A stretch of DNA of 64,000 nucleotides from Algoriphagus sp. A40 (GTDB lineage Bacteria > Bacteroidota > Bacteroidia > Cytophagales > Cyclobacteriaceae), in NCBI RefSeq assembly GCF_002002735.1, contig NZ_MUNY01000084.1, forward strand, positions 1 through 64,000, written 5' to 3'. This document shows positions 4,607 to 12,318 of this stretch, piece after piece. Position 1 is the first letter of the stretch. The number at the start of each line of letters is the position of its first letter. The translations under genes and the position numbers were made by a program. The notes below the pieces were generated by a model. That model searched no databases. It was given only the letters and a program-made list of their open reading frames with translations, and was not told the DNA's origin.

Positions 4607-7567
4607 ATGTTTCTCAACTGCCATTCCCACTTCAGCTTCAAATACGGGACGATGTCTGTGGAAGCGCTGATCGCTGAGGCAAAAAGCAAAAAGCTCAACT
4701 CCCTCGCCCTCACCGATATCAACTGCACAGCGGGGATCTTTCCCTTTATTCGTGCTGCACAGACGACCGGAATCCATCCTATAGTTGGCATCGATTTCCG
4801 AAACGGCATGCGGCGGCAGTACATCGGCCTGGCCCGAAATCAGGAGGGTTTTTTCGAGCTCAACCAACATCTCTCCGAGCATTTGATTCAAAAAAAGGAA
4901 TTCAAAACCAAAGCCCCAGCTTTCTCCAACAGCTTCATCATATATCCTTTTTCGGAGCAGGTTTTTCCCCTGCGGGAAAATGAATACATCGGAGTCCACC
5001 CCGCACAGCTCAACAAGCTGCTAATTTCGCCCTGGTATCGGCGCAAGGAAAAACTCGTGCTTCTCCAGCCCGCGACTTTTGCTTCCAAAGTCCAGTTTAA
5101 TTCCCATCGGCTTTTGCGAAGCATGGATCTGAACACCCTGCTGAGCAAACTCCCAAAAGAAGAACAGGCCGATCCCACAGATCAACTCTACTCCTACCCT
5201 GACCTGGTCGCCCGCTGCGAAAGCCACAGCTACCTGCTCGTCAATGCCCAAAAACTGCTAGAGCAGTGCCAGTTTTCCTTTTACTTCCAGGCGGTCAAAA
5301 ACCGCCGGGATATTCTCGGCTCGGACTGGGAGGATTTCGACTTTCTCCGGCAGGAGACATTCAAAGGTGCCCTCCACCGCTATCCCAAACTCAGCTCCAA
5401 AATCTCCCAGCGAATCGACAAGGAACTCGAACTTATCCAGCAAAAAGGCTTTGTGTCCTACTTCCTGATCAACTACGACATCATCACTTTTGCGCAACAG
5501 CGCAACTTCTACCATGTGGGGCGCGGCTCCGGCGCCAACAGCATCGTCGCCTATTGCCTCGGCATCACGGATGTGGACCCAATCGAGCTGGATCTCTATT
5601 TCGAGCGCTTCATTAATCTGTATCGTGAAAATCCCCCCGATTTTGACATCGACTTCAGCTGGACGGATCGGGACGAGGTCACGGATTACATCTTCCGGAA
5701 ATACAATCAGGGCAAATCAGAGCATGTAGCACTTTTGGGTTCCTACAGCACCTTCCAGTACAATTCAGTCTTCCGGGAACTTGGAAAAGTCTTCGGCCTT
5801 CCCAAAACAGACATTGAATCCCTGATCCACTATGCGGACAAGCCCGGCTACGAAGCCGATCAGTACGGCAAACTGATCATCAAATACAGCCAGGCACTGC
5901 ATGATATGCCTTCCCATCTCACCATCCACGCCTGCGGAATCCTGATTTCCCATAAACCCATTCACTACTACACAGCCACGGAGATGCCGCCGAAGGGCTT
6001 TCCCCTCGCTCACATCGACATGCACACAGCAGAGGACATCGGCCTGCATAAGTTTGACATCCTGAGTCAGCGGGGCCTCGGCCACATCAAGTCAAGCCTG
6101 GAGATCATCTACCAAAATCAAGGTGTGAAAGTGGATATCAGGGAAGTTGAAAAATTCAAAAATGATCCAAAAATCAAAGAACACCTCCGCACCGGACACA
6201 CCATCGGTGCCTTCTACGTGGAATCTCCTGCTATGCGGATGCTTTTGGCAAAAATGAAAGCTGACGAATACCTGGAGCTGGTGGCAGCGAGTTCGATCAT
6301 TCGACCAGGGGTAGCCCGATCCGGGATGATGCGGGAGTACATTCTCCGCCATATCGATGAAAACCGCCGAAAAATGGCTCACCCAGTCCTGGCCGACATC
6401 ATGCCCGAAACCTACGGCATCATGGTCTATCAGGAGGATGTGATCAAAGTGGCCCACTACTTTGCCGGGCTGAGCCTGGGGGAAGCTGATGTACTGCGAA
6501 GAGGAATGAGCGGGAAATCGAGATCAAAAGATGAATTTCAGCGGATTCGGGAAAAGTTTTTCAGCAACTGCAAAGCACTGGGCCGCGAGGACAAAGTAGC
6601 CGCAGAAGTCTGGCACCAGATTGAGAGCTTTGCTGGATACTCTTTTGCCAAGGGCCACTCGGCTTCCTTTGCCGTGGAGAGCTACCAAAGCCTGTACCTC
6701 AAGGCCTACTTTCCCCTGGAGTTTATGGTCGGTGTGGTCAATAATTTCGGAGGATTTTATCACACCGAGTTCTACATTCATGAACTCCGAATGAACGGGG
6801 CGGACATTCAGGCACCACATATCAACGAAGGCGAATACCTCACCAGAATCACCGGCAAAACCGTCTTTCTGGGCTTTATTCACATGAAGTTTTTGGAAAA
6901 AACCACGACAGAAAAAATCCTGTTGGAACGCCGTGCAAATGGCCTTTTTCTGGGCTTGGTCGACTTCATCGCCCGGGTAGATATCAGTCTGGAACAACTG
7001 CTGATTCTGATCCGGATTACCTGCTTTCGCTTTACGGGAAAAACCAAGCAGGAGCTCCTCTGGGAGGCGCATTTTATCCTCAACAAGCGAAAAACTGTGC
7101 CGAGCACCTATGAGCTTTTCCGCTCTGGCGGTATCTCTTTTGGCAAGCGCCAACCGGAAATCCCAGTACTTGAACCGCTGGACATCCGACAGGAGATCGT
7201 CGATCAGATCGATATTCTGGAGTTTCCGCTGGATTCTCCTTTTCACTTGGTCAAGGATCAAAGTATTCAAGGTATCAGAGCCAAGGATCTGAAGAGCTAT
7301 CTGGGCAAAGTGGTCATGATTGTAGGCTACTTGGTCACGGTCAAATACACCCGTACGGTGAAGGGTGAGGTGATGAACTTCGGTACTTTTTTGGACCGGG
7401 ACGGAGACTGGATCGATACGGTACACTTTCCTCCCACAGTCAAAAAATATCCCTTCAAGGGCCGGGCAATCTACCGGATCGAGGGAAAAGTGACTGAGGA
7501 ATTCGGCTTCTACTCTATCGAAGCCACCCGATGCGAGCGTATGGAATATTGGAATGCGGCTGACTAA
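4607..7567 (+). CDS. Short DnaE-type DNA polymerase III alpha subunit (probably the second, error-prone type)
   Basis: This 986-residue C-family polymerase is shorter than a replicative DnaE (about 1150-1200 residues). An N-terminal PHP domain covers roughly residues 1-200 and keeps CHSHFSF, but the usual LTDHG is LTDIN, so its metal site looks degraded. The polymerase core follows, with the catalytic-acid motif PDFDIDFSW near residue 345 and GRGSGANSIVAYCLG before it. A helix-hairpin-helix region follows. The C-terminal part (about 890-986) looks like an OB fold. Paralogues of this size in Bacteroidetes are often SOS-linked and paired with a Y-family gene, but no dinB/imuB-like gene is adjacent here. 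A replicative DnaE is expected elsewhere in the genome. Confidence 0.88.
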   Translation: MFLNCHSHFSFKYGTMSVEALIAEAKSKKLNSLALTDINCTAGIFPFIRAAQTTGIHPIVGIDFRNGMRRQYIGLARNQEGFFELNQHLSEHLIQKKEFKTKAPAFSNSFIIYPFSEQVFPLRENEYIGVHPAQLNKLLISPWYRRKEKLVLLQPATFASKVQFNSHRLLRSMDLNTLLSKLPKEEQADPTDQLYSYPDLVARCESHSYLLVNAQKLLEQCQFSFYFQAVKNRRDILGSDWEDFDFLRQETFKGALHRYPKLSSKISQRIDKELELIQQKGFVSYFLINYDIITFAQQRNFYHVGRGSGANSIVAYCLGITDVDPIELDLYFERFINLYRENPPDFDIDFSWTDRDEVTDYIFRKYNQGKSEHVALLGSYSTFQYNSVFRELGKVFGLPKTDIESLIHYADKPGYEADQYGKLIIKYSQALHDMPSHLTIHACGILISHKPIHYYTATEMPPKGFPLAHIDMHTAEDIGLHKFDILSQRGLGHIKSSLEIIYQNQGVKVDIREVEKFKNDPKIKEHLRTGHTIGAFYVESPAMRMLLAKMKADEYLELVAASSIIRPGVARSGMMREYILRHIDENRRKMAHPVLADIMPETYGIMVYQEDVIKVAHYFAGLSLGEADVLRRGMSGKSRSKDEFQRIREKFFSNCKALGREDKVAAEVWHQIESFAGYSFAKGHSASFAVESYQSLYLKAYFPLEFMVGVVNNFGGFYHTEFYIHELRMNGADIQAPHINEGEYLTRITGKTVFLGFIHMKFLEKTTTEKILLERRANGLFLGLVDFIARVDISLEQLLILIRITCFRFTGKTKQELLWEAHFILNKRKTVPSTYELFRSGGISFGKRQPEIPVLEPLDIRQEIVDQIDILEFPLDSPFHLVKDQSIQGIRAKDLKSYLGKVVMIVGYLVTVKYTRTVKGEVMNFGTFLDRDGDWIDTVHFPPTVKKYPFKGRAIYRIEGKVTEEFGFYSIEATRCERMEYWNAAD

Positions 7568-7675
7568 CCGATTTCCTCTTACTCAAAGGCGAATATTTTT
7601 AGAAAAAATCTGAGTGAAAAACATCCGTTTCAGACAAATTACATTATCTTAAGAGACAAATTACCGAAATTAGTC

Positions 7676-8137
7676 ATGGCAAAGAAAATCTCAACAGTCA
7701 GCGAGCCTGCAGTGGCAGTCTATCAAAAGGCCCATTTATCAGTTCAGGATATCCTGAGAGTAGATATTAACTGGCTTGATGAGCCGCTCAGTCGGGTGGA
7801 CACTTTTCGCAATGGTCTCGGCAAAAGCTCATTTGAGAGCTTCAAGGAGCTTTCGGGCCTAGATTACAATACACTTGCTGATGCTTTGGGTGTCTCTGCA
7901 AAGACCCTGCAGCGCAAGGATGTTTTTGACACGGGCCAGTCCGAAAAGCTCTATGAATTAGCCGAGCTTTATGCGCTTGGCACCAATTACTTTGGACGAG
8001 AAGGCTTCCGCCGATGGATGGAGCGCCCGCTTTTTTCTCTTGGTAATCGCAAGCCCCTTGACCTGATCGATGTCTCAGCAGGTCTTGACCTCCTCAAAGC
8101 AGAGATTATGCGACTACAGCACGGGATCGCGATCTGA
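7676..8137 (+). CDS. Xre/MbcA/ParS-type antitoxin (DUF2384) of a RES toxin pair
   Basis: This 153-residue antitoxin has an N-terminal helical region with Xre-like HTH character (about residues 45-105, including LADALGVSAKTLQRK) and the typical DUF2384 end (NRKPLDLIDVSAGLDLLKAEIMRLQHGI). In characterised RES/Xre pairs the antitoxin binds the RES toxin, blocks its NAD site and represses the operon. It is followed after 5 bases by the RES toxin gene on the same strand. Length and motifs are complete, so the pair appears functional, unlike the toxin at 3909. Confidence 0.92.
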   Translation: MAKKISTVSEPAVAVYQKAHLSVQDILRVDINWLDEPLSRVDTFRNGLGKSSFESFKELSGLDYNTLADALGVSAKTLQRKDVFDTGQSEKLYELAELYALGTNYFGREGFRRWMERPLFSLGNRKPLDLIDVSAGLDLLKAEIMRLQHGIAI

Positions 8138-8142
8138 CCCAA

Positions 8143-8598
8143 ATGAAAGTCTACAGACTTGCACTGACTCCATACTGTGACACCAGTGGTGAAGGAGCGA
8201 AAATCTATGGAGGCAGATGGAATCTCCCCGGCACTCCTGCGATCTATGCCGGAGCAAGTATTTCGGCTTCTTTGCTGGAGAGGTTGACTATCGATCCTGA
8301 ATTGCTTTCCTCGGAGCGATATGTGCGCTATTCTGTCATGGAAATCACTGTACCTGACCAACTGGTTTTCGTCCCAAAAATAGAAGAGCTACCTCTGGAC
8401 TGGAATCAAATTCCGGCAATCAAAGCCACTATGGAGTATGGCAGTGAATTATTGAAGTCAGGCCTTCTTTGCTTTGCGGTTCCTTCTGTAGTGGATCCCA
8501 GCTCGTTGAATTACGTGATCAACCCCCTATCTGAAAATTTTTCCCAAATAGTATCAAAAATCTACCCCCTTGAGCTGGACAAGCGGATATTAAGGTAA
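8143..8598 (+). CDS. RES-domain toxin (NAD+-degrading family)
   Basis: This 151-residue protein is a full-length RES domain. The three conserved residues that name the family can be placed: Arg in GGRWN near residue 25, Glu in SLLERL near residue 46, and Ser in VPSVVDPSSLNYVINP near residues 111-118. Studied members deplete NAD+ and stop growth until the cognate Xre antitoxin binds. The gene sits directly after its antitoxin. It is convergent with the DUF1080 gene at 8637, leaving 38 bases and no obvious terminator between them. Confidence 0.92.
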   Translation: MKVYRLALTPYCDTSGEGAKIYGGRWNLPGTPAIYAGASISASLLERLTIDPELLSSERYVRYSVMEITVPDQLVFVPKIEELPLDWNQIPAIKATMEYGSELLKSGLLCFAVPSVVDPSSLNYVINPLSENFSQIVSKIYPLELDKRILR

Positions 8599-8636
8599 TA
8601 CTTCAAATTTTGGGAAGATAAAAATGAAATACATCT

Positions 8637-9308
8637 CTATTTCAAGGCACTCAAAACAATATCCTTAAACTCCACTTCAGCACCTTCGGCTTGTAGCGCA
8701 ATTTGACCTTTTTGAGCAGTAGCTCCATAGCCATCATTGACCAAGTCTCCATTTATCCAGACAGTAACCCGGTCTCCTTCGCACTTAATTTTCATCTGGT
8801 TCCATTCGCCAAGGGGCTTTTCAGAGTCATCTGTCAGGTTTTTAACTCTTCGCTCTTTGCCTTCGGATACTCCCCAGTTTTCCTTAGGTCCTCGCCGTTT
8901 CTCCATGTCATCGACTTGAATATTTTCCTGTATGCACCAAAAATCCCCGGCATTACTGTGCATCATTTGAACTTCAATGGATTTTGGAAACATGTCATAG
9001 AGTGCTCTTGGCGTGGATGCATGAACCAGTACTCCGCAGTTTCCGGGCTCACCGACAAATCGGTAATTGAACTCGAGGATGTAGTTTTCATAACTTTTCT
9101 CCGAAATCAAATGTCCGCCGGGAGTACCTAAACTGACCAAAAGACCCTCACGGACCACAAAAGGTTTTCTGAGACTGCTGTCTTTTTGGAGGTCAGGCAC
9201 ATCCATGTACCAACCTGCAAGACTTTTGCCGTCAAATAGAGAAACTTGGGAATGAGCGGTAGCAGTGATACCTAAAAAGAGCGCGAGAATTGCAAGGAGG
9301 TTTTTCAT
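8637..9308 (-). CDS. Secreted DUF1080-domain protein (3-keto-disaccharide hydrolase family)
   Basis: This 223-residue protein has a signal peptide (MKNLLAILALFLGITATAHS) and then one DUF1080 domain of the concanavalin-like beta-sandwich type, filling almost all of the mature chain. Typical motifs are SLFDGKSLAGW at the start of the domain, NCGVLVHA in the middle, and GEWNQMKIKCEGDRVTVWINGDLVND near the end. Relatives act on glycosides, including 3-keto-disaccharides, in the periplasm, but the substrate here is unknown. It stands alone between convergent and unrelated neighbours. A near-match promoter (TTTG, 19 bases, TAGATTGG) lies upstream on the minus strand. Confidence 0.85.
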   Translation of the reverse strand: MKNLLAILALFLGITATAHSQVSLFDGKSLAGWYMDVPDLQKDSSLRKPFVVREGLLVSLGTPGGHLISEKSYENYILEFNYRFVGEPGNCGVLVHASTPRALYDMFPKSIEVQMMHSNAGDFWCIQENIQVDDMEKRRGPKENWGVSEGKERRVKNLTDDSEKPLGEWNQMKIKCEGDRVTVWINGDLVNDGYGATAQKGQIALQAEGAEVEFKDIVLSALK

Positions 9309-9361
9309 TGGGATATTATTCTACCCAATCTACCGAAAAGTTTTTCTAGCCCAAATGAAAA

Positions 9362-9607
9362 TTATGCCAATGCTTTGGCTTTGAAAGCCATGATCACGTC
9401 CAGTGGCGAATGGATCTGCTCGTTCACACTGTCTTCCAAGGTGACTCCCAGCCTGCATTCCAGCTCAAACAATATCCCTTCCACGTAAATTTTATCCACC
9501 GGAATATCTGAATAAAATTGTCTGAATTTCTTGGTGCCGGTGATCGGAATTCCAAATTCCCGAAAGACCGAGATCATAATTTTCGATTTTTTGATTATCC
9601 CTTTCAT
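9362..9607 (-). CDS. Acyl-carrier-protein-like small protein without the phosphopantetheine serine
   Basis: This 81-residue protein has an ACP-like pattern: an amphipathic segment (KIYVEGILFELECRLGVTLED) resembling ACP helix II and a C-terminal VNEQIHSPLDVIMAFKAK resembling helices III and IV. The DSL motif that carries the 4'-phosphopantetheine is missing; the equivalent position reads DKIYVE. If the fold assignment is right, the protein cannot carry an acyl group and may be structural or regulatory. No fatty acid or polyketide gene is adjacent. Function is uncertain; a plain hypothetical protein is the fallback. Confidence 0.5.
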   Translation of the reverse strand: MKGIIKKSKIMISVFREFGIPITGTKKFRQFYSDIPVDKIYVEGILFELECRLGVTLEDSVNEQIHSPLDVIMAFKAKALA

Positions 9608-9961
9608 AGTTTTGGCTTTGGTTGGGGTGGCGGATATCGGAGAAAATTTGGCTGTAAAAAGAAAAGATAAAAAAATGAATGATAAAAATCTGAACTAAAA
9701 GGAGTCGACTCCTTTTCTTAGCAGTTGCTTTATGAAAAATAAGTTGGTCAAAAAATCACCCTTAATTTCTATTCCTGTTTACTATCAGAAGCATGCAGGA
9801 AGTTAGGACAAGTACATCCAAAACTAGAATTGGCACTTGGACTTGATGGATTCCATTTTAGTGAAATTCACAAATTTCCCGGCTAGGAGCTCTAGCTTTA
9901 TGATCCTTTGCAAAAACTCAAGAATGGTGTTTGGTATTTAGTAAAAAATGCTAAAAACTTT
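9608..9961. other. Intergenic region, 354 bases, with one perfect palindrome
   Basis: No intact gene was found. A 20-base perfect palindrome lies at 9697-9716. The plus strand from about 9812 to 9960 translates to protein-like words (LGQVHPKLELALGLDG, LQKLKNGVWYLV) interrupted by stops, which may be the residue of a decayed gene, but I cannot name it. Confidence 0.4.
9697..9716. repeat. Perfect 20-base palindrome
   Basis: AAAAGGAGTCGACTCCTTTT reads identically on both strands with no spacer. It sits about 90 bases upstream of the minus-strand ACP-like gene and could be an operator for a dimeric regulator. With no loop it is a poor RNA hairpin. Confidence 0.65.
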
Positions 9962-11005
9962 CTAGAAAGTCTGTGATGCTGTATTTGTCCTACAAGCGTT
10001 GAGCACTTTCTGCTCAAACATTCCATCTGACTTCAAGATGTCAAAGAAATCCTTGAGGTAATTCCGACATGCTTTTTCGTCGGGCTCTGAAAAATAGACC
10101 TTGTTCTTTTCCACCGTTTCAAAAATCCGACTCTCCTTTGCCAAAATCTCGGCACGGATCGCCTGCATCAGCTGTGGATCTCTGCAAAACCCCCTATAAA
10201 GTCGATCTGTAACTCGTTCAATCCCGATATTGTTATTTACCTGGGCATAAGGCGGATTTACGAGCCCGGTCATATCAAAATCATAGGCCAAGGGCACAAT
10301 GGTTTTATCGTCCAACTTGAGGACTTTTTCATTGTGCTGAAATAACCCAGACCAATCTGTATTACCGATCATCAACTGAAAAAAATCATGTCGGACAGTC
10401 GCTGTATCTTCCATCAGAGTAGGAATTATCTTTTTATCATCCAGAATTTCCCCATCAAACCTATCCGCAACTTCATCATCATCTTCTATGAAAAAACCCA
10501 GTAATTCAACTGTTTCCCCCTTTTTGTCATCTGAATTGATAAACTTAACCCTAAGCACCCGGGTACGGAATGTATATTCCGTAATGTCCTCGTAAAGCTG
10601 ATAAGCCAAGTATTCTTTTCCCAGGAAATTGTCGGCAGTTTTGGCCTTTGAGCATGGCAGAACAAGTTTCAAGCTTCGGTCTCCCTGAAAAACTGTATTC
10701 TCCACATCCTTTTTCTTCATTTTGACCCGCATAGGAGGATAATAGCAATTGTCCAATCTGAAATTCCCCCTTGTCCGGATCTCTATTTCCAGAGTGTCTT
10801 TTTGTCCGGGAGAAGATTCAAAGATCATTTGGGAAGATATAAAGGTGGAATCGTCGGTCTCAGCTTTGAGTTGCTTTACGGAAAACTCCAATTCAATGTG
10901 AAGCGGCTCTTTAGTCTCAAACAATCCTCCCTGAGAAAAGCCCTGCAAGGAATAGCCCAAGGCCATAGCCAAAATAAAAGAAAACAGATACAGTTGCTTT
11001 TTCAT
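9962..11005 (-). CDS. Secreted protein resembling CotH-type kinases
   Basis: This 347-residue protein has a signal peptide (about 25 residues, ending near GFSQ). The mature part has features reminiscent of CotH spore-coat-type kinases: EIRTRGNFR near residue 103, KLVLPC and GKEYLAYQLYEDI in the middle, GFFIEDDDE, then NTDWSGLFQHNEKVL and PLAYDFDMTGLVN. The last two motifs sit where CotH-like proteins have nucleotide- and metal-binding residues. The assignment is by eye and could be wrong; a conserved secreted protein of unknown function is the safe reading. It follows the membrane protein gene by 6 bases, so they form an operon. Confidence 0.6.
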   Translation of the reverse strand: MKKQLYLFSFILAMALGYSLQGFSQGGLFETKEPLHIELEFSVKQLKAETDDSTFISSQMIFESSPGQKDTLEIEIRTRGNFRLDNCYYPPMRVKMKKKDVENTVFQGDRSLKLVLPCSKAKTADNFLGKEYLAYQLYEDITEYTFRTRVLRVKFINSDDKKGETVELLGFFIEDDDEVADRFDGEILDDKKIIPTLMEDTATVRHDFFQLMIGNTDWSGLFQHNEKVLKLDDKTIVPLAYDFDMTGLVNPPYAQVNNNIGIERVTDRLYRGFCRDPQLMQAIRAEILAKESRIFETVEKNKVYFSEPDEKACRNYLKDFFDILKSDGMFEQKVLNACRTNTASQTF

Positions 11006-11011
11006 AGGATC

Positions 11012-11773
11012 CTAGATTTTGGAAGCAAAACCATTGAACCCAAATGATTCGGTCTGAATGTCATCCAAACCTTTGGAATCAAATGGGTTTTCAAGTTGCT
11101 CCTGAACATTGAATAAAGAAATTAAAATAAAAGAGGAAATCACCGAAAGGAAAAGAAGGAGAAAAAGATTGCCCTCGTGAATTCCCTGTTGAAGTTTGTA
11201 ATAAATCGCAGGAATACAAATCAGGGGATATAAGTAGATAAATATCAAACAATACGCCCTGAGGGAATGCGGTGTATGGTATTGCTTGATGGCTGCCACT
11301 GTTTCCAATCCCAAGTGTACATCCAACAGCATATTATTGATTTTTAGCCTGTTTGAGGATTTTATTTTTTTAGAATTATCGACAATGAATTGGTTGATTT
11401 TGGCGGCGGAATTTCTGACAGATTCTAAATCCCCTGAGGGTTTTCCCAAAAATTCCATCAATTGTTCCGAAGTGGTCACTATATATCGGTGAATCAGGCT
11501 TTTTTCTTCTAATTCAAACTTTTTAAGAGCCAAAAAAGCAAAATCCGCAGAGACCAAACCAGACCTAAACCTTGAAAGGTACTCCAGGGCTTTGTCCCTT
11601 CTTTTGAATGCACTTCTGATAGTGAAAACCAAAGGAAAAACAATGGCTATGCTGATCAATGTCAAATCCAGGTCATAGGTGAAATTAAACTGGTAAACCA
11701 ATAATCCACAGATCAGGGAAATCCCGGAGACCCAAAGCGTCCTCATGTTAATGATAGATAGGTATTTGTCCAT
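11012..11773 (-). CDS. Membrane protein with bestrophin-like features
   Basis: This 253-residue protein has two hydrophobic helices near residues 13-55, a long soluble helical segment, two more near 172-225, and a C-terminal VQEQLENPFDSKGLDDIQ. That ending resembles the conserved acidic segment of bestrophin-type anion channels and of bestrophin-like membrane proteins, but the rest is too divergent to be sure. It is cotranscribed with the downstream CotH-like secreted protein (6 bases apart), which suggests a joint envelope role. No catalytic motif was seen. Confidence 0.55.
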   Translation of the reverse strand: MDKYLSIINMRTLWVSGISLICGLLVYQFNFTYDLDLTLISIAIVFPLVFTIRSAFKRRDKALEYLSRFRSGLVSADFAFLALKKFELEEKSLIHRYIVTTSEQLMEFLGKPSGDLESVRNSAAKINQFIVDNSKKIKSSNRLKINNMLLDVHLGLETVAAIKQYHTPHSLRAYCLIFIYLYPLICIPAIYYKLQQGIHEGNLFLLLFLSVISSFILISLFNVQEQLENPFDSKGLDDIQTESFGFNGFASKI

Positions 11774-11918
11774 TTGTCTATCGAAATATTGGAAAAATGA
11801 AAAACCAATTACTGAAAATACTGTTTTTCCAAAATAAACTGTTGGTTTTCTATGGAAAATGGGATTTTAATATACCTGGACTCGCAAATGGATTAATTCC
11901 TGAAATCCGGTAACCTCT

Positions 11919-12317
11919 TCAAGCCTTAGGTCTTGCTTCCCAAATCCTCATGAACAGCATGTGAGCCATCCTGCGGGCGTGTTCTTTAGCATACTCTGCC
12001 ACTTCACCTTCAAAATATTCATCTATGGTCGTAAACCATAGCTCCAGCCAATTCCCAAAATGTGCCTGCTCGATCGTGTTGTCTACAGCGGAATCTACTT
12101 CTCTGTGAACTTTCGTGGGGTTAAATTTTCCTGCCCCCGGCCCGCTTTGTAGCAGAACCATTTCCCAAAAATCCGAAAGGTGAATCAGGTGGGTTTCCCA
12201 ATCTTCCACTACACTATTGAATATCGGACCCAAAGTCGGATGCACTCTGATCCTGTCATAAAATCGCCTCACAAGGAAATCCACCTCTTGGCGGCTATGA
12301 ATCGGAGATTTTATCAT
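11919..12317 (-). CDS. Group III truncated haemoglobin
   Basis: This 132-residue protein matches group III (P-type) truncated haemoglobins: VDFLVRRFYDRIRVHPTLGPIF at the start, the aromatic DFWEMVLL, then KVHREV with His71 as the likely proximal haem ligand, and HFGNWLELWF. Tyr20 would be the usual distal-pocket tyrosine. Roles proposed for the family are oxygen, nitric oxide or peroxide chemistry rather than transport. The start follows the stop of the phosphodiesterase gene by one base, so both are probably on one transcript, although no shared pathway is evident. Confidence 0.88.
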   Translation of the reverse strand: MIKSPIHSRQEVDFLVRRFYDRIRVHPTLGPIFNSVVEDWETHLIHLSDFWEMVLLQSGPGAGKFNPTKVHREVDSAVDNTIEQAHFGNWLELWFTTIDEYFEGEVAEYAKEHARRMAHMLFMRIWEARPKA

Positions 12318-12318
12318 T

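Noticed and set aside
6524..7426. A 300-codon minus-strand ORF inside the dnaE-like gene.
   Set aside because: The plus-strand frame is a clear polymerase; the antisense frame is open only because of codon bias.
9812..9960. Protein-like plus-strand translation with stops.
   Set aside because: Too short and interrupted to name; reported only as part of the intergenic entry.
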